From assembly GCF_014649695.1 (NCBI RefSeq), contig NZ_BMTN01000001.1, positions 124,001 to 188,000 of the forward strand: a stretch of 64,000 bases of DNA. The letters are read 5' to 3'. The translations under genes and the position numbers were made by a program. Numbering within the stretch: position 1 is the first letter of the stretch; each line of letters opens with the position of its first letter. Shown here one piece after another: positions 26,484-34,684 of the stretch. Origin of the DNA: Streptomyces kurssanovii. GTDB taxonomy: Bacteria > Actinomycetota > Actinomycetes > Streptomycetales > Streptomycetaceae. The notes under the pieces are model-generated. The model had not been told where the DNA came from, did no database searches, and saw nothing but the letters and a program-made list of their open reading frames with translations.

Positions 26484-26554
26484 CGAGGCCCAGGGACGTC
26501 CCGGCGGGTAACCCGTCCGGCGGTGCGGCTGTGGCTGTTCGCGCATGTACGGGT

Positions 26555-26583
26555 AGGGAGCCTTTCGAACAGAAAGGCTCCCT
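26555..26583. promoter_or_regulatory. Perfect 12-bp inverted repeat abutting the chitosanase start
   Basis: AGGGAGCCTTTC and GAAAGGCTCCCT are separated by GAACA, ending one base before the GTG start. If transcribed, it folds into a stable hairpin that would bury any ribosome site. As DNA, it is a 29-bp operator-like palindrome. Actinomycete chitosanase genes are known to have palindromes bound by the ROK repressor CsnR, but I cannot recall that consensus well enough to match it. Confidence 0.7.
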
Positions 26584-27303
26584 GTGCGCATTCGGAACAC
26601 CGCTCTCATCGTGGCAGTCGCTTCGGTCATGCTCGGAACGGCTGCGCTCCCGGCTGCCGCCAAGCCCGGCTCCGTGCCACCGCCGCCCGCGCCCGACCAG
26701 TACCGCACGGCACCGGCGGCGGGTGTCGGCGCGGCGGAGCTGCTGGCCGAGGTGGAGCACTGCACCAGGATCTCCAAGGGCGACTACAGCACCGACCGGG
26801 GCAGGCCGGCCAGCATTCCCGTCTGCGAGCACGACGGGGCCGTCTTCTGGAAGGCGGACATGGACATCGACTGCGACGGGCGGCGCAGCACGCGGTGCAA
26901 CAGCGGCACCGACCCCTCGTTCCAGCCGGCCACGGCCTTCACCGGCTCGGACGGGAGGTATCTCGACGCGGCGGAGCTGCCGTTCGTCGTCGTGCCTGGC
27001 CCAAGCCCGGTCTGGAACTACGCGGCGTCCGGCATCCGAGGGGGGTCCGCCGCCGCGATCATCCATGACGGCAAGGTCGTGTACGGGGTGGTCGGCGACA
27101 CCGGGCCGAGCGGCATCATCGGCGAGGCGTCCTACGCGGCGGCGGAGGCGCTCGGGATCGACCCGGACCCGGCGACGGGCGGCCTTGCCTCCGGAGTCAC
27201 CTACATCGTCTTCAAGGACTCGAAGGTGTCGCCGATCGAGAGCCGTGCCGCGGCGGAGGAGCTGGGCGAGAAACTCGCCCGACGGTTCGTCGGCGAGGGC
27301 TGA
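26584..27303 (+). CDS. Secreted GH75 chitosanase
   Basis: A 239-residue protein with a Sec signal peptide (RNTALIVAVASVMLGTAAL, cleavage after AAA near residue 26). The mature part matches family GH75 endo-chitosanases: VEHCTRISKGDYSTD, FWKADMDIDCDGRRS with the conserved acidic cluster, DPSFQPATAF, LPFVVVPGPSP and IIHDGKVVYGVVGDTGP. It would hydrolyse beta-1,4 bonds of chitosan outside the cell. The GTG start at 26584 directly follows the inverted repeat and has no separate Shine-Dalgarno. Starting further downstream would cut into the signal peptide. Confidence 0.88.
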   Translation: MRIRNTALIVAVASVMLGTAALPAAAKPGSVPPPPAPDQYRTAPAAGVGAAELLAEVEHCTRISKGDYSTDRGRPASIPVCEHDGAVFWKADMDIDCDGRRSTRCNSGTDPSFQPATAFTGSDGRYLDAAELPFVVVPGPSPVWNYAASGIRGGSAAAIIHDGKVVYGVVGDTGPSGIIGEASYAAAEALGIDPDPATGGLASGVTYIVFKDSKVSPIESRAAAEELGEKLARRFVGEG

Positions 27304-27381
27304 AGGGACGGGCCGGCTCGGGGCCGTGGCGCCGGCCGCTTCCAGCGCCGCGCGGGCGACCCGGGATCTGTCGCCCGCAGT

Positions 27382-27409
27382 GGTATTTAAATACCGGTAT
27401 TTGAATACC
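27382..27409. promoter_or_regulatory. Tandem palindromes GGTATTTAAATACC and GGTATTTGAATACC
   Basis: Two directly abutting 14-bp palindromes, the first perfect and the second with one central mismatch, just upstream of the XRE gene. A TAGAAT -10-like hexamer follows at 27415-27420, seven bases before the ATG, which suggests a leaderless transcript. The AT-rich sites stand out from the surrounding GC. They are a good candidate for an autoregulatory operator. Confidence 0.7.
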
Positions 27410-27426
27410 GGCATTAGAATGGGAGC

Positions 27427-27711
27427 ATGGTGCGCACCCCTCTCACCGCCGAAGAGCGCGAACGCGGCGAACGGCTCGGCCGGCTCCTCCGACAGGCGCG
27501 CGGCGACCGCAGCATGGTCGAGGTGGCCGCCGTCGCGGGCATCTCCCCGGAGACACTGCGCAAGATCGAGACGGGACGGGCCCCCACTCCGGCCTTCTTC
27601 ACCGTCGCCGCGCTGGCCGTGGCCCTCGGCCTGTCCATGGACGAGCTCGCCGTCCACTGTGCCCCGGCCTCCGAGCCGGTGCCGGCGCCCTGGCCGGTAC
27701 CGGCGGCCTGA
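27427..27711 (+). CDS. XRE-family helix-turn-helix regulator
   Basis: A 94-residue protein. Residues ~18-75 form the XRE domain (RLGRLLRQARGDRSMVEVAA, AGISPETLRKIETGRAPTPA), and the C-terminus is Pro-rich. The ATG has GGGAG only one base before it, too close for normal use. With a -10 box ending at 27420 this fits leaderless translation. Tandem palindromes overlap the promoter region and may bind the protein itself. Similar short XRE proteins are common and conserved in Streptomyces, and their targets are unknown. Confidence 0.88.
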   Translation: MVRTPLTAEERERGERLGRLLRQARGDRSMVEVAAVAGISPETLRKIETGRAPTPAFFTVAALAVALGLSMDELAVHCAPASEPVPAPWPVPAA

Positions 27712-27741
27712 GTCGGCGGCGGGGGGCGTAGTCTCGCGGGC

Positions 27742-28122
27742 GTGAGTGCCGAGATGTTCGCCAGCGCCAGGTACGTCAGTGTCACCACGTTCCGCAAGAA
27801 CGGGACCGGAGTGGCCACACCCGTGTGGTTCGCGGTGGACGGCGGTGAGTTGTTCCTCTGGACCCGCACGGACTCGTGGAAGGTCAAGCGCCTGCGCAAC
27901 GACAGCCGGGTCGTCGTGACCGTCTGCGACGTACGGGGCAAGGTCGAGGAGGGCGCCCCCACCGCGGAGGGCACCGCCCGGCTCCTGGACGGGGCCGAAC
28001 TGGGCGTGGTCCGCCGGCTTCTGTCACGCAAATACACCTGGCAGTTCTGGGCCGTCGACTGGCCGGCGATGATCGTGCGACTGGGCAAGCGCCCGCACAC
28101 CGGTATCGCGGTCACTTTCTGA
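27742..28122 (+). CDS. PPOX-class F420-dependent oxidoreductase
   Basis: A 126-residue split-barrel protein from GTG 27742. The typical features are ARYVSVTTFRKNGTGVATPV at the start, FAVDGGELFLWTRTDSWKVK, RLRNDSRVVVTVCD and the terminal RLGKRPHTGIAVTF. The family uses deazaflavin F420, or sometimes flavin or heme, in small redox reactions. The substrate is unknown. It lies 30 bp after the XRE gene on the same strand and may be co-transcribed. Confidence 0.88.
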   Translation: MSAEMFASARYVSVTTFRKNGTGVATPVWFAVDGGELFLWTRTDSWKVKRLRNDSRVVVTVCDVRGKVEEGAPTAEGTARLLDGAELGVVRRLLSRKYTWQFWAVDWPAMIVRLGKRPHTGIAVTF

Positions 28123-28218
28123 AAAGGCGCCGTAGCAGCCCTGTAACACCCCTGCGGTCGAATGCCTGCGGTGCCCTCGGAGCGGAGGGCTCCATTCGGC
28201 AGCGGGGCAGGGGCGGCG

Positions 28219-29925
28219 ATGACGGTGCAACAACTGCCGGCGGAAGTCGGGATGTTCGCGCGGTACTTCGGGGAGCTGGTGGAGCGGCTCGACCCGGCCG
28301 GGGGCTGGTACGCGATCTTCCTGTGGCGTGACCCGGAGGGCATGCGGGCCTGCCTCGACGGCAGCGAGATCCCGCCCTGGGACGTGGTCGAGTCCCTGCT
28401 GCACGATCTGCCCGCCCAGGAGGCGGCGGAGTCCGCGCGGGCGGTTGGGCTGCACGCGGCGGCCGCCGCCGCGCACGACCGGCTGCCGGGCGGTCGTGAA
28501 CGGCTGGTGGAACGGGTCGAGTTCATGAGCCGGGAGCGTCTGCGCGCACAGGGTCGGGCCGAGGAGCTCCTCCGGCTGCTGGCCGGGTGCGCACAGGGCT
28601 CGGCGGAGGCGGAACGCCTCACCCATGAGCTGGCGTGGACCAGGGACGACCACCGCCGGGCGGTGCGCCGCCTCACGGAACTGAACGCCCGCCTGAGCGA
28701 CTTCGCCGCGACCGGTCCCGGTCCCGGTCCGGGTCCTGGTCCTGGTCCTGGGAACGGTCCCGGTCCGGCCGGAGCCGGACGCGGCCCCGGGTACGGCCGG
28801 GGCCAGGATTCCGCTGCCGCGTACGATCCCGCTTCCGCCTACGGCCCGGCCTCCGGGAACGGCCCGGGCCCGGGTCCCGCTCCCGGCCCGGGTCGGGGTG
28901 CCGCTCCTGCGTACGGTCCCGGTCCCGGGGACGGCCCGGGTCCCGCTCCCGGCCCGGGTCGGGGTGCCGCTCCTGCGTACGGTCCCGCTCCTGGGGACGG
29001 TCCGGGTCCTGCTCCTGCGTACGGTCCCGGGGACGGTCCGGGTCCCGCTCCTGCGTACGATCCTGCTCCCGGGGACGGTCCCGTTCCTGCATACCGTCCC
29101 GGTCCCGAGCATGGCCCGGGTCCCGCGGACCCCCTCGCCGGGACGCAGTCCCCGGAGCCGCGGCCGCCCCGGGACACGCCGCCACCCGCGCACGCCCCGC
29201 AGGGCGACGGGAAGAGGCGCGGCGCGGGGAAGAAGCGCCGTCCTCGCGGCGGCGCCCGGTTCGCCGGCATGGAGGACACGGGCGACGACGCCGTCGCCGT
29301 GCCCCTGCTGCCGGTCGCGGGCGACGTGCCGCGCGGGGCCCGCTACGGCGGCGCCGCCGCCGAGGCCGCCCCGGAGGCGCCGCCTGTGCCGGAGGGCGCG
29401 TACCGCGCCGCCAGGGACACCGTCGCCGCGCTCGTCCGGCTCCGCGCCGAGGGCCGCGGCGGCGAGGCGCACGCCCTGATCTGTGAGGCCGCCGCCCGGC
29501 CCGCGGCCTGGCTGCCGGCACTCGCCGACGAGCTGAACCGCTCCGGGCCGGCGGCGGACTGGGCCACCCTGCTCTGGGAGGTGGCGTCGCAGCCGGCCTT
29601 ACGGCTCGCCGCCGCCGCGGAGGCGCTCGTCGCGGCGGGCCGGGGCGACGACGGCGGGCAGTTGCTCCGCCAGGGGGTGTTCCGTTCCGCCGACGAGATC
29701 GCGGACGCCGTCCTCACGCTCGAGGAGGCGGGTACGCCGCACCGCGCCCGTACCCTGCTGGCCGCGTTCGTGCAGGTCCGCACGGCCGCGGACACCGCGG
29801 CCTGCGTGGCACGGGACCCCGCCCGGCTGGTGCCGCTGCTGCTCGACGCCGCCCGGGACGTCTCGCCGGCCAGGGAGCGGGACGTCGTCCACGCACTGCG
29901 CGTGGCCGGACATCTCCGCGGCTGA
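28219..29925 (+). CDS. Large conserved Streptomyces protein with Gly-Pro-rich repeat linker
   Basis: A 568-residue protein from ATG 28219; a GTG/ATG further upstream would add an unconserved leader. The N-terminal ~145 residues are a conserved helical module (FLWRDPEGMRACLDGSEIP, PWDVVESLLHDLPAQEAAE, then coiled helices with ERLRAQGRAEELLRLLAG). Residues ~165-330 are low-complexity repeats of GPGPG and PAYGPGPGDGPGPAP type. A Lys/Arg-rich patch (DGKRRGAGKKRRPRGG) follows. The last ~190 residues are Ala-rich helices (GAYRAARDTVAALVRLRAEG, ADEIADAVLTLEEAGTPHRA). Such proteins are often auto-annotated as 'UL36 large tegument' only because of composition. Function unknown. Confidence 0.8.
   Translation: MTVQQLPAEVGMFARYFGELVERLDPAGGWYAIFLWRDPEGMRACLDGSEIPPWDVVESLLHDLPAQEAAESARAVGLHAAAAAAHDRLPGGRERLVERVEFMSRERLRAQGRAEELLRLLAGCAQGSAEAERLTHELAWTRDDHRRAVRRLTELNARLSDFAATGPGPGPGPGPGPGNGPGPAGAGRGPGYGRGQDSAAAYDPASAYGPASGNGPGPGPAPGPGRGAAPAYGPGPGDGPGPAPGPGRGAAPAYGPAPGDGPGPAPAYGPGDGPGPAPAYDPAPGDGPVPAYRPGPEHGPGPADPLAGTQSPEPRPPRDTPPPAHAPQGDGKRRGAGKKRRPRGGARFAGMEDTGDDAVAVPLLPVAGDVPRGARYGGAAAEAAPEAPPVPEGAYRAARDTVAALVRLRAEGRGGEAHALICEAAARPAAWLPALADELNRSGPAADWATLLWEVASQPALRLAAAAEALVAAGRGDDGGQLLRQGVFRSADEIADAVLTLEEAGTPHRARTLLAAFVQVRTAADTAACVARDPARLVPLLLDAARDVSPARERDVVHALRVAGHLRG
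28713..29130 (+). repeat. Gly-Pro codon repeat tract inside the preceding gene
   Basis: The DNA is made of short GGTCCCGGTCC-type units and longer copies coding GPGRGAAPAYGP, GDGPGPAPAYGP and variants. Copy number probably varies between strains by slippage, and assembly errors are possible here. Confidence 0.85.
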
Positions 29926-30025
29926 AAGTGATCGATGTCGACCGCTCGGGTGCGAAACAAGATCGACTCAGCGGGTTCACGACGATGGTCTTGCCCCCGT
30001 GTGTGACGAGGCTTACGTTCTCCTC

Positions 30026-30050
30026 CTACGCACTGTGTCTACGTGCGTAG
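30026..30050. promoter_or_regulatory. Inverted repeat CTACGCAC-N9-GTGCGTAG upstream of pyrimidine operon
   Basis: Perfect 8-bp arms with a 9-base spacer, ending 33 bases before the first ATG of the catabolic operon. Size and place fit a dimeric repressor or activator site. No regulator gene adjoins the operon. Confidence 0.6.
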
Positions 30051-30083
30051 AAGCTCTCGGACGTCCTGTCGAAGGAGCAGCTC

Positions 30084-30926
30084 ATGGCCACTGTCGTACG
30101 CGCCGCACTCGTCCAGGCCACCTGGACCGGCGACACCGAATCCATGATCGCCAAACATGAGGAACACGCCCGGGAGGCGGCCCGGCAGGGCGCCAAGGTC
30201 ATCGGCTTCCAAGAGGTCTTCAACGCCCCCTACTTCTGCCAGGTCCAGGATCCCGAGCACTACCGCTGGGCGGAGCCGGTTCCGGACGGTCCGACGGTCC
30301 GGCGGATGCAGGAGCTCGCCCGCGAGACCGGCATGGTGATCGTGGTCCCGGTCTTCGAGGTCGAGGGCGCGGGCTTCTACTACAACACCGCCGCCGTGAT
30401 CGACGCCGACGGCGGCTACCTGGGCAAGTACCGCAAGCACCACATCCCCCAGGTCAAGGGCTTCTGGGAGAAGTACTACTTCAGGCCCGGAAACGCCGGC
30501 TGGCCCGTGTTCGACACCGCGGTCGGCAAGGTCGGCGTCTACATCTGCTACGACCGCCACTTCCCGGAGGGTTGGCGGCAACTGGGGCTCGCCGGCGCCC
30601 AGTTGGTGTACAACCCGTCCGCCACGCACCGCGGACTGTCCTCCTACCTGTGGCAGCTGGAGCAGCCCGCCGCCGCCGTCGCCAACGAGTACTTCGTCGC
30701 CGCCATCAACCGCGTCGGTATCGAGGAGTACGGCGACAACGACTTCTACGGCACCAGCTACTTCGTCGACCCGCGCGGCCAGTTCGTCGGCGACGTCGCC
30801 AGCGACAAGGAGGAGGAGCTCGTCGTACGGGACCTCGACTTCGACCTGATCGAGACGGTTCGGCAGCAGTGGGCGTTCTACCGCGACCGCCGGCCCGACG
30901 CCTACGAGGGGCTGGTGCAGCCGTGA
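30084..30926 (+). CDS. Beta-ureidopropionase (nitrilase superfamily)
   Basis: A 280-residue carbon-nitrogen hydrolase with the Glu-Lys-Cys triad: Glu44 (IGFQEVFNAPYF), Lys118 (GKYRKHHIPQ) and Cys155 (VYICYDRHFPEGW). It hydrolyses N-carbamoyl-beta-alanine to beta-alanine, CO2 and ammonia, the last step of reductive uracil degradation. N-carbamoylputrescine amidase is the closest alternative, but the adjoining dihydropyrimidinase and beta-amino-acid aminotransferase decide for the pyrimidine role. GAAGGAGCAGCTC ahead of ATG gives a clear start. It is the first gene of the operon, and its stop overlaps the next start (GTGA). Confidence 0.92.
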   Translation: MATVVRAALVQATWTGDTESMIAKHEEHAREAARQGAKVIGFQEVFNAPYFCQVQDPEHYRWAEPVPDGPTVRRMQELARETGMVIVVPVFEVEGAGFYYNTAAVIDADGGYLGKYRKHHIPQVKGFWEKYYFRPGNAGWPVFDTAVGKVGVYICYDRHFPEGWRQLGLAGAQLVYNPSATHRGLSSYLWQLEQPAAAVANEYFVAAINRVGIEEYGDNDFYGTSYFVDPRGQFVGDVASDKEEELVVRDLDFDLIETVRQQWAFYRDRRPDAYEGLVQP

Positions 30927-32203
30927 CCGACCTCTACGAGCGGCACCGTGCCGTCATCCCGGACTGGGTGGCGCTCTACTACAAGCAGCCGATCGAGATC
31001 ACCCATGGCGAAGGACGCCATGTGTGGGACGCGGACGGCAACCGCTACCTGGACTTCTTCGGCGGCATCCTCACCACCATGACCGCGCACGCGCTGCCCG
31101 AGGTCACCAAGGCCGTGAGCGAGCAGGCCGGACGGCTCATCCACTCCTCCACGCTCTACCTCAACCGCCCCATGGTGGAGCTCGCCGAACGGATCGCCGC
31201 CCTGTCCGGCATCCCGGACGCCCGCGTCTTCTTCACCACCTCCGGCACGGAGGCCAACGACACCGCTCTGCTGCTGGCGACCGGCCACCGCCGGTCCAAC
31301 CAGATCCTGGCAATGCGCAACAGCTACCACGGCCGGTCGTTCTCCGCGGTCTCGATCACCGGCAACCACGCCTGGTCGCCGACCAGCCTCTCGCCGCTCC
31401 AGACGCTGTACGTGCACGGAGGTGTCCGCAGCCGCGGCCCCTTCGCCCACCTCTCCGACGCCCAGTTCATCGAGGCGTGCGTCGCCGACCTCGAGGACCT
31501 CCTCGGGCACACCCATGACGTGGCCGCGCTGATCGCGGAGCCGGTGCAGGGCGTCGGCGGCTTCACCTCACCGCCCGACGGTCTGTACGCCGCCTTCCGC
31601 GAGGTCCTGGACCGGCACGGCATCCTGTGGATCTCCGACGAGGTGCAGACCGGCTGGGGCCGCACCGGCGAGCACTTCTGGGGCTGGCAGGCCCACGGCC
31701 GGAGCGGTCCGCCCGACATCCTCACCTTCGCCAAGGGCATCGGCAACGGCATGTCCGTGGGCGGCGTCGTCGCCCGCGCCGAGATCATGAACTGCCTCGA
31801 CGCGAACTCGATCTCCACCTTCGGCGGCAGCCCCGTCACCATGGCCGCCGGCGTCGCCAACCTCTCGTACCTCCTGGAGCACGACCTCCAGGGCAACGCC
31901 CGCCGGGTCGGCGGCCTGCTGATCGAGCGGCTGCGCGGCATCGCGGCGAGCGTGCCCGCGGTGCGGGAGGTACGGGGCCGGGGACTCATGATCGGTATCG
32001 AGCTGGTCAGGCCGGGCACCGACGAGGCGGACCCGCAGGCGGCGGCGACCGTCCTGGAGGCCGCCCGCGAGGGCGGGCTGCTGATCGGCAAGGGCGGCGG
32101 CCACAGCACCAGCGTCCTGCGCATCGCCCCGCCGCTCTCCCTGACCGTCGCGGAAGCGGAAGAGGGCGCCCTGGTCCTCGAACGGGCCCTGCGCAGCCTG
32201 TAG
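30923..32203 (+). CDS. Class III PLP aminotransferase (probable beta-alanine aminotransferase)
   Basis: A 426-residue fold-type I aminotransferase from GTG 30923, overlapping the previous stop by four bases. PLP sites are FTTSGTEANDTA, MRNSYHGRSFSA, the pyridine-N Asp239 in WISDEVQTGWGRTGE, and the Schiff-base Lys271 in LTFAKGIGNGMSVG. A substrate-loop region (GLLIGKGGGHSTSVLRIAPP) follows. It resembles 4-aminobutyrate/AGXT2-like enzymes. In this operon the likely job is to turn beta-alanine (or 3-aminoisobutyrate) into malonate (or methylmalonate) semialdehyde. The substrate is inferred from context. Confidence 0.92.
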   Translation: MTDLYERHRAVIPDWVALYYKQPIEITHGEGRHVWDADGNRYLDFFGGILTTMTAHALPEVTKAVSEQAGRLIHSSTLYLNRPMVELAERIAALSGIPDARVFFTTSGTEANDTALLLATGHRRSNQILAMRNSYHGRSFSAVSITGNHAWSPTSLSPLQTLYVHGGVRSRGPFAHLSDAQFIEACVADLEDLLGHTHDVAALIAEPVQGVGGFTSPPDGLYAAFREVLDRHGILWISDEVQTGWGRTGEHFWGWQAHGRSGPPDILTFAKGIGNGMSVGGVVARAEIMNCLDANSISTFGGSPVTMAAGVANLSYLLEHDLQGNARRVGGLLIERLRGIAASVPAVREVRGRGLMIGIELVRPGTDEADPQAAATVLEAAREGGLLIGKGGGHSTSVLRIAPPLSLTVAEAEEGALVLERALRSL

Positions 32204-32242
32204 TCGCCGCGCGACCGCCGCCATTTCCCACGGGAGGAGACC

Positions 32243-33646
32243 ATGAGCAACCGCACCCTGATCCGCGGCGGACTCGTCGTGACCGCCGCCGACGAGATGC
32301 ACGCCGACGTGCTCGTCGAGGACGGCCGCATCGCCGCGCTCGCCGCGCACAACTCGCCCGTCTCGCAGACGTGGACGGCCGCCCGCACCATCGACGCGAC
32401 CAACAAGTACGTCCTGCCGGGCGGCGTCGACGCCCACACCCATATGGAGCTGCCGTTCGGCGGGACCTCCGCCTCCGACACGTTCGAGACGGGCACCCGC
32501 GCCGCCGCCTGGGGCGGCACGACCACCATCATCGACTTCGCCGTGCAGTCGGTGGGGCGGGCACTGCGGGAGGGTCTCGACGCCTGGTACGCCAAGGCCG
32601 ACGGCAACTGCGCCATCGACTACGGCTTCCACATGATCCTCTCCGACGTCAACGAGCAGTCGCTGAAGGAGATGGACCTGCTGGTGGAGGAGGGCATCAC
32701 CTCCTTCAAACTCTTCATGGCCTACCCCGGCGTCTTCTACAGCGACGACGGACAGATCCTGCGCGCGATGCAGCGCTCCGCCGTCAACGGCGGCCTGATC
32801 ATGATGCACGCGGAGAACGGCATCGCCATCGACGTGCTGGTCGAGCAGGCGCTGGCCGAGGGCCGCACCGATCCGCGGTACCACGGCGAGGTCCGCAAGG
32901 TCCTGCTGGAGGCGGAGGCCACCCACCGGGCCATCCAGCTCGCCCGCGTCGCCGGCGCCCCGCTGTACGTGGTGCACGTCTCCGCCGAGGAGGCCGTGGC
33001 GGAGCTCGCCACCGCCCGGGACAAGGGACTGCCCGTCTTCGGCGAGACCTGTCCGCAGTACCTCTTCCTGTCCACCGACAACCTCGCGGAGCCGGACTTC
33101 GAGGGCGCCAAGTATGTCTGCTCCACACCGCTCAGGCCGCGTGAGCACCAGGCGGCACTGTGGCGGGGCCTGCGCACCAACGACCTCCAGGTGGTCTCCA
33201 CCGACCACTGCCCCTTCTGCTTCACGGGGCAGAAGGAACTCGGCCGCGGCGACTTCTCCAAGATCCCCAACGGGCTCCCGGGCGTGGAGCACCGTATGGA
33301 CCTTCTCCACCAGGCCGTCGTCGACGGGCACATCAGCCGCCGCCGCTGGATCGAGATCGCCTGCGCCACCCCGGCCAGGATGTTCGGCCTCTACCCGAAG
33401 AAGGGCACCATCGCCCCCGGCGCCGACGCCGACATCGTCATCTACGACCCGCACGCCGAACAGACCCTGTCCGTCCGAACACACCACATGAACGTCGACT
33501 ACTCGGCGTACGAGGGCAGGCGGATCACCGGCCAGGTGGAGACCGTGCTGTCCCGGGGCGACGTGGTCATCGACGGGCGGACGTTCACCGGCCGCGCCGG
33601 CCACGGGGTGTACACACCCCGCTCCACCTGCCAGTACCTGAACTAG
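32243..33646 (+). CDS. hydA: Dihydropyrimidinase
   Basis: A 467-residue amidohydrolase with a complete binuclear site: His65 and His67 (GGVDAHTHMELPFGG), carboxylated Lys156 (ITSFKLFMAYPG), His189 (IMMHAENG), His245 (LYVVHVSAEEA) and Asp321 (VVSTDHCPF). It opens the ring of dihydrouracil or dihydrothymine to the N-carbamoyl-beta-amino acid used by the first gene of the operon. GGGAGGAG lies seven bases before ATG 32243. Hydantoinase activity is the usual side reaction of this family. Confidence 0.95.
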   Translation: MSNRTLIRGGLVVTAADEMHADVLVEDGRIAALAAHNSPVSQTWTAARTIDATNKYVLPGGVDAHTHMELPFGGTSASDTFETGTRAAAWGGTTTIIDFAVQSVGRALREGLDAWYAKADGNCAIDYGFHMILSDVNEQSLKEMDLLVEEGITSFKLFMAYPGVFYSDDGQILRAMQRSAVNGGLIMMHAENGIAIDVLVEQALAEGRTDPRYHGEVRKVLLEAEATHRAIQLARVAGAPLYVVHVSAEEAVAELATARDKGLPVFGETCPQYLFLSTDNLAEPDFEGAKYVCSTPLRPREHQAALWRGLRTNDLQVVSTDHCPFCFTGQKELGRGDFSKIPNGLPGVEHRMDLLHQAVVDGHISRRRWIEIACATPARMFGLYPKKGTIAPGADADIVIYDPHAEQTLSVRTHHMNVDYSAYEGRRITGQVETVLSRGDVVIDGRTFTGRAGHGVYTPRSTCQYLN

Positions 33647-33657
33647 GAGGCCATGCT

Positions 33658-34659
33658 GTGGACTTCGGACTCGTCCTGCAGACCGACCCGCCCGCGTCCG
33701 CGGTCGTCGGACTGATGCGGCGCGCGGAACGCAACGGCTTCCGCTACGGCTGGACCTTCGACTCCGCGGTGCTGTGGCAGGAGCCGTTCGTCATCTACAG
33801 CCGCATCCTGGAACACACGACCAAACTCACGGTCGGCCCCATGGTGACCAACCCCGGCACCCGCACCTGGGAGGTGACCGCCTCCACCTTCGCGACCCTC
33901 AACGAGATGTACGGCAACCGCACGGTGTGCGGCATCGGACGCGGTGATTCCGCCATGCGGGTGGCCGGACGCAGCCCCAACACGCTCGCCAGGGTCGGCG
34001 AGGCGATCGACGTGATCCGCGACCTCGCGGAAGGGCGCGAGACCGTCGTCGACGGCCAGCCGCTGCGGATCCCGTGGGTGAGGGACGGGAAGCTGCCGGT
34101 GTGGATGGCGGCGTACGGGCCCAAGGCCCTTGCTCTCGCCGGGCGGAAGGCCGACGGTTTCATCCTCCAGCTGGCCGACCCGTATCTGACGGAGTGGATG
34201 GTGAAGGCCGTGCGCACCGCGGCCGCCGACGCCGGACGCGACCCGGCCTCCGTCACCGTCTGCGTCGCGGCGCCCGCGTACGTGAGCGACGACCTGGCGC
34301 ACGCCCGGGAGCAGTGCCGGTGGTTCGGCGGGATGGTGGGCAACCATGTCGCGGACCTCGTCTCCCGCTACGGCGAGCACTCCGAGATGGTCCCGGAGGC
34401 TCTCACCGCCTACATCAAGGGGCGGCACGGCTACGACTACAGCCACCACGGCCGGGCCGGCAATCCGTCCACCGATTTCGTCCCCGACGAGATCGTCGAC
34501 CGGTTCTGCCTGCTCGGGCCGGCCGAGGCGCACATCGAGAAGCTCCAGGCGCTGCGCGACCTGGGCGTCGACCAGTTCGCGCTCTACAACATGCACGACG
34601 CGAAGGAAACGACGATCGACGCGTACGGCGCGGAGATCATCCCGGCACTGAACAGCTGA
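33658..34659 (+). CDS. LLM-class F420-dependent oxidoreductase (TIGR03842-type)
   Basis: A 333-residue luciferase-like barrel from GTG 33658; TAGGAGG lies seven bases upstream and overlaps the dihydropyrimidinase stop region. Characteristic parts are MDFGLVLQTDPPAS, YGWTFDSAVLWQEPFVIYSR, TVGPMVTNPGTRTWEV, CGIGRGDSAMRVAGRSPNTL, VWMAAYGPKALALAGRKADG and DQFALYNMHDAKET. I remember this subgroup as a frequent neighbour of dihydropyrimidinase genes. Its reaction is not established. Because no FAD/FMN/Fe-S dihydropyrimidine dehydrogenase is encoded here, it might carry out the uracil/dihydrouracil redox step with F420. That is inference. Confidence 0.88.
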   Translation: MDFGLVLQTDPPASAVVGLMRRAERNGFRYGWTFDSAVLWQEPFVIYSRILEHTTKLTVGPMVTNPGTRTWEVTASTFATLNEMYGNRTVCGIGRGDSAMRVAGRSPNTLARVGEAIDVIRDLAEGRETVVDGQPLRIPWVRDGKLPVWMAAYGPKALALAGRKADGFILQLADPYLTEWMVKAVRTAAADAGRDPASVTVCVAAPAYVSDDLAHAREQCRWFGGMVGNHVADLVSRYGEHSEMVPEALTAYIKGRHGYDYSHHGRAGNPSTDFVPDEIVDRFCLLGPAEAHIEKLQALRDLGVDQFALYNMHDAKETTIDAYGAEIIPALNS

Positions 34660-34684
34660 CCTCCTCCGAAGGGCCCTCGCCGCC

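Noticed and set aside
31568-33604. A 678-codon minus-strand frame opposite the aminotransferase and dihydropyrimidinase genes
   Set aside because: Shadow of highly conserved enzymes; no recognisable protein family.
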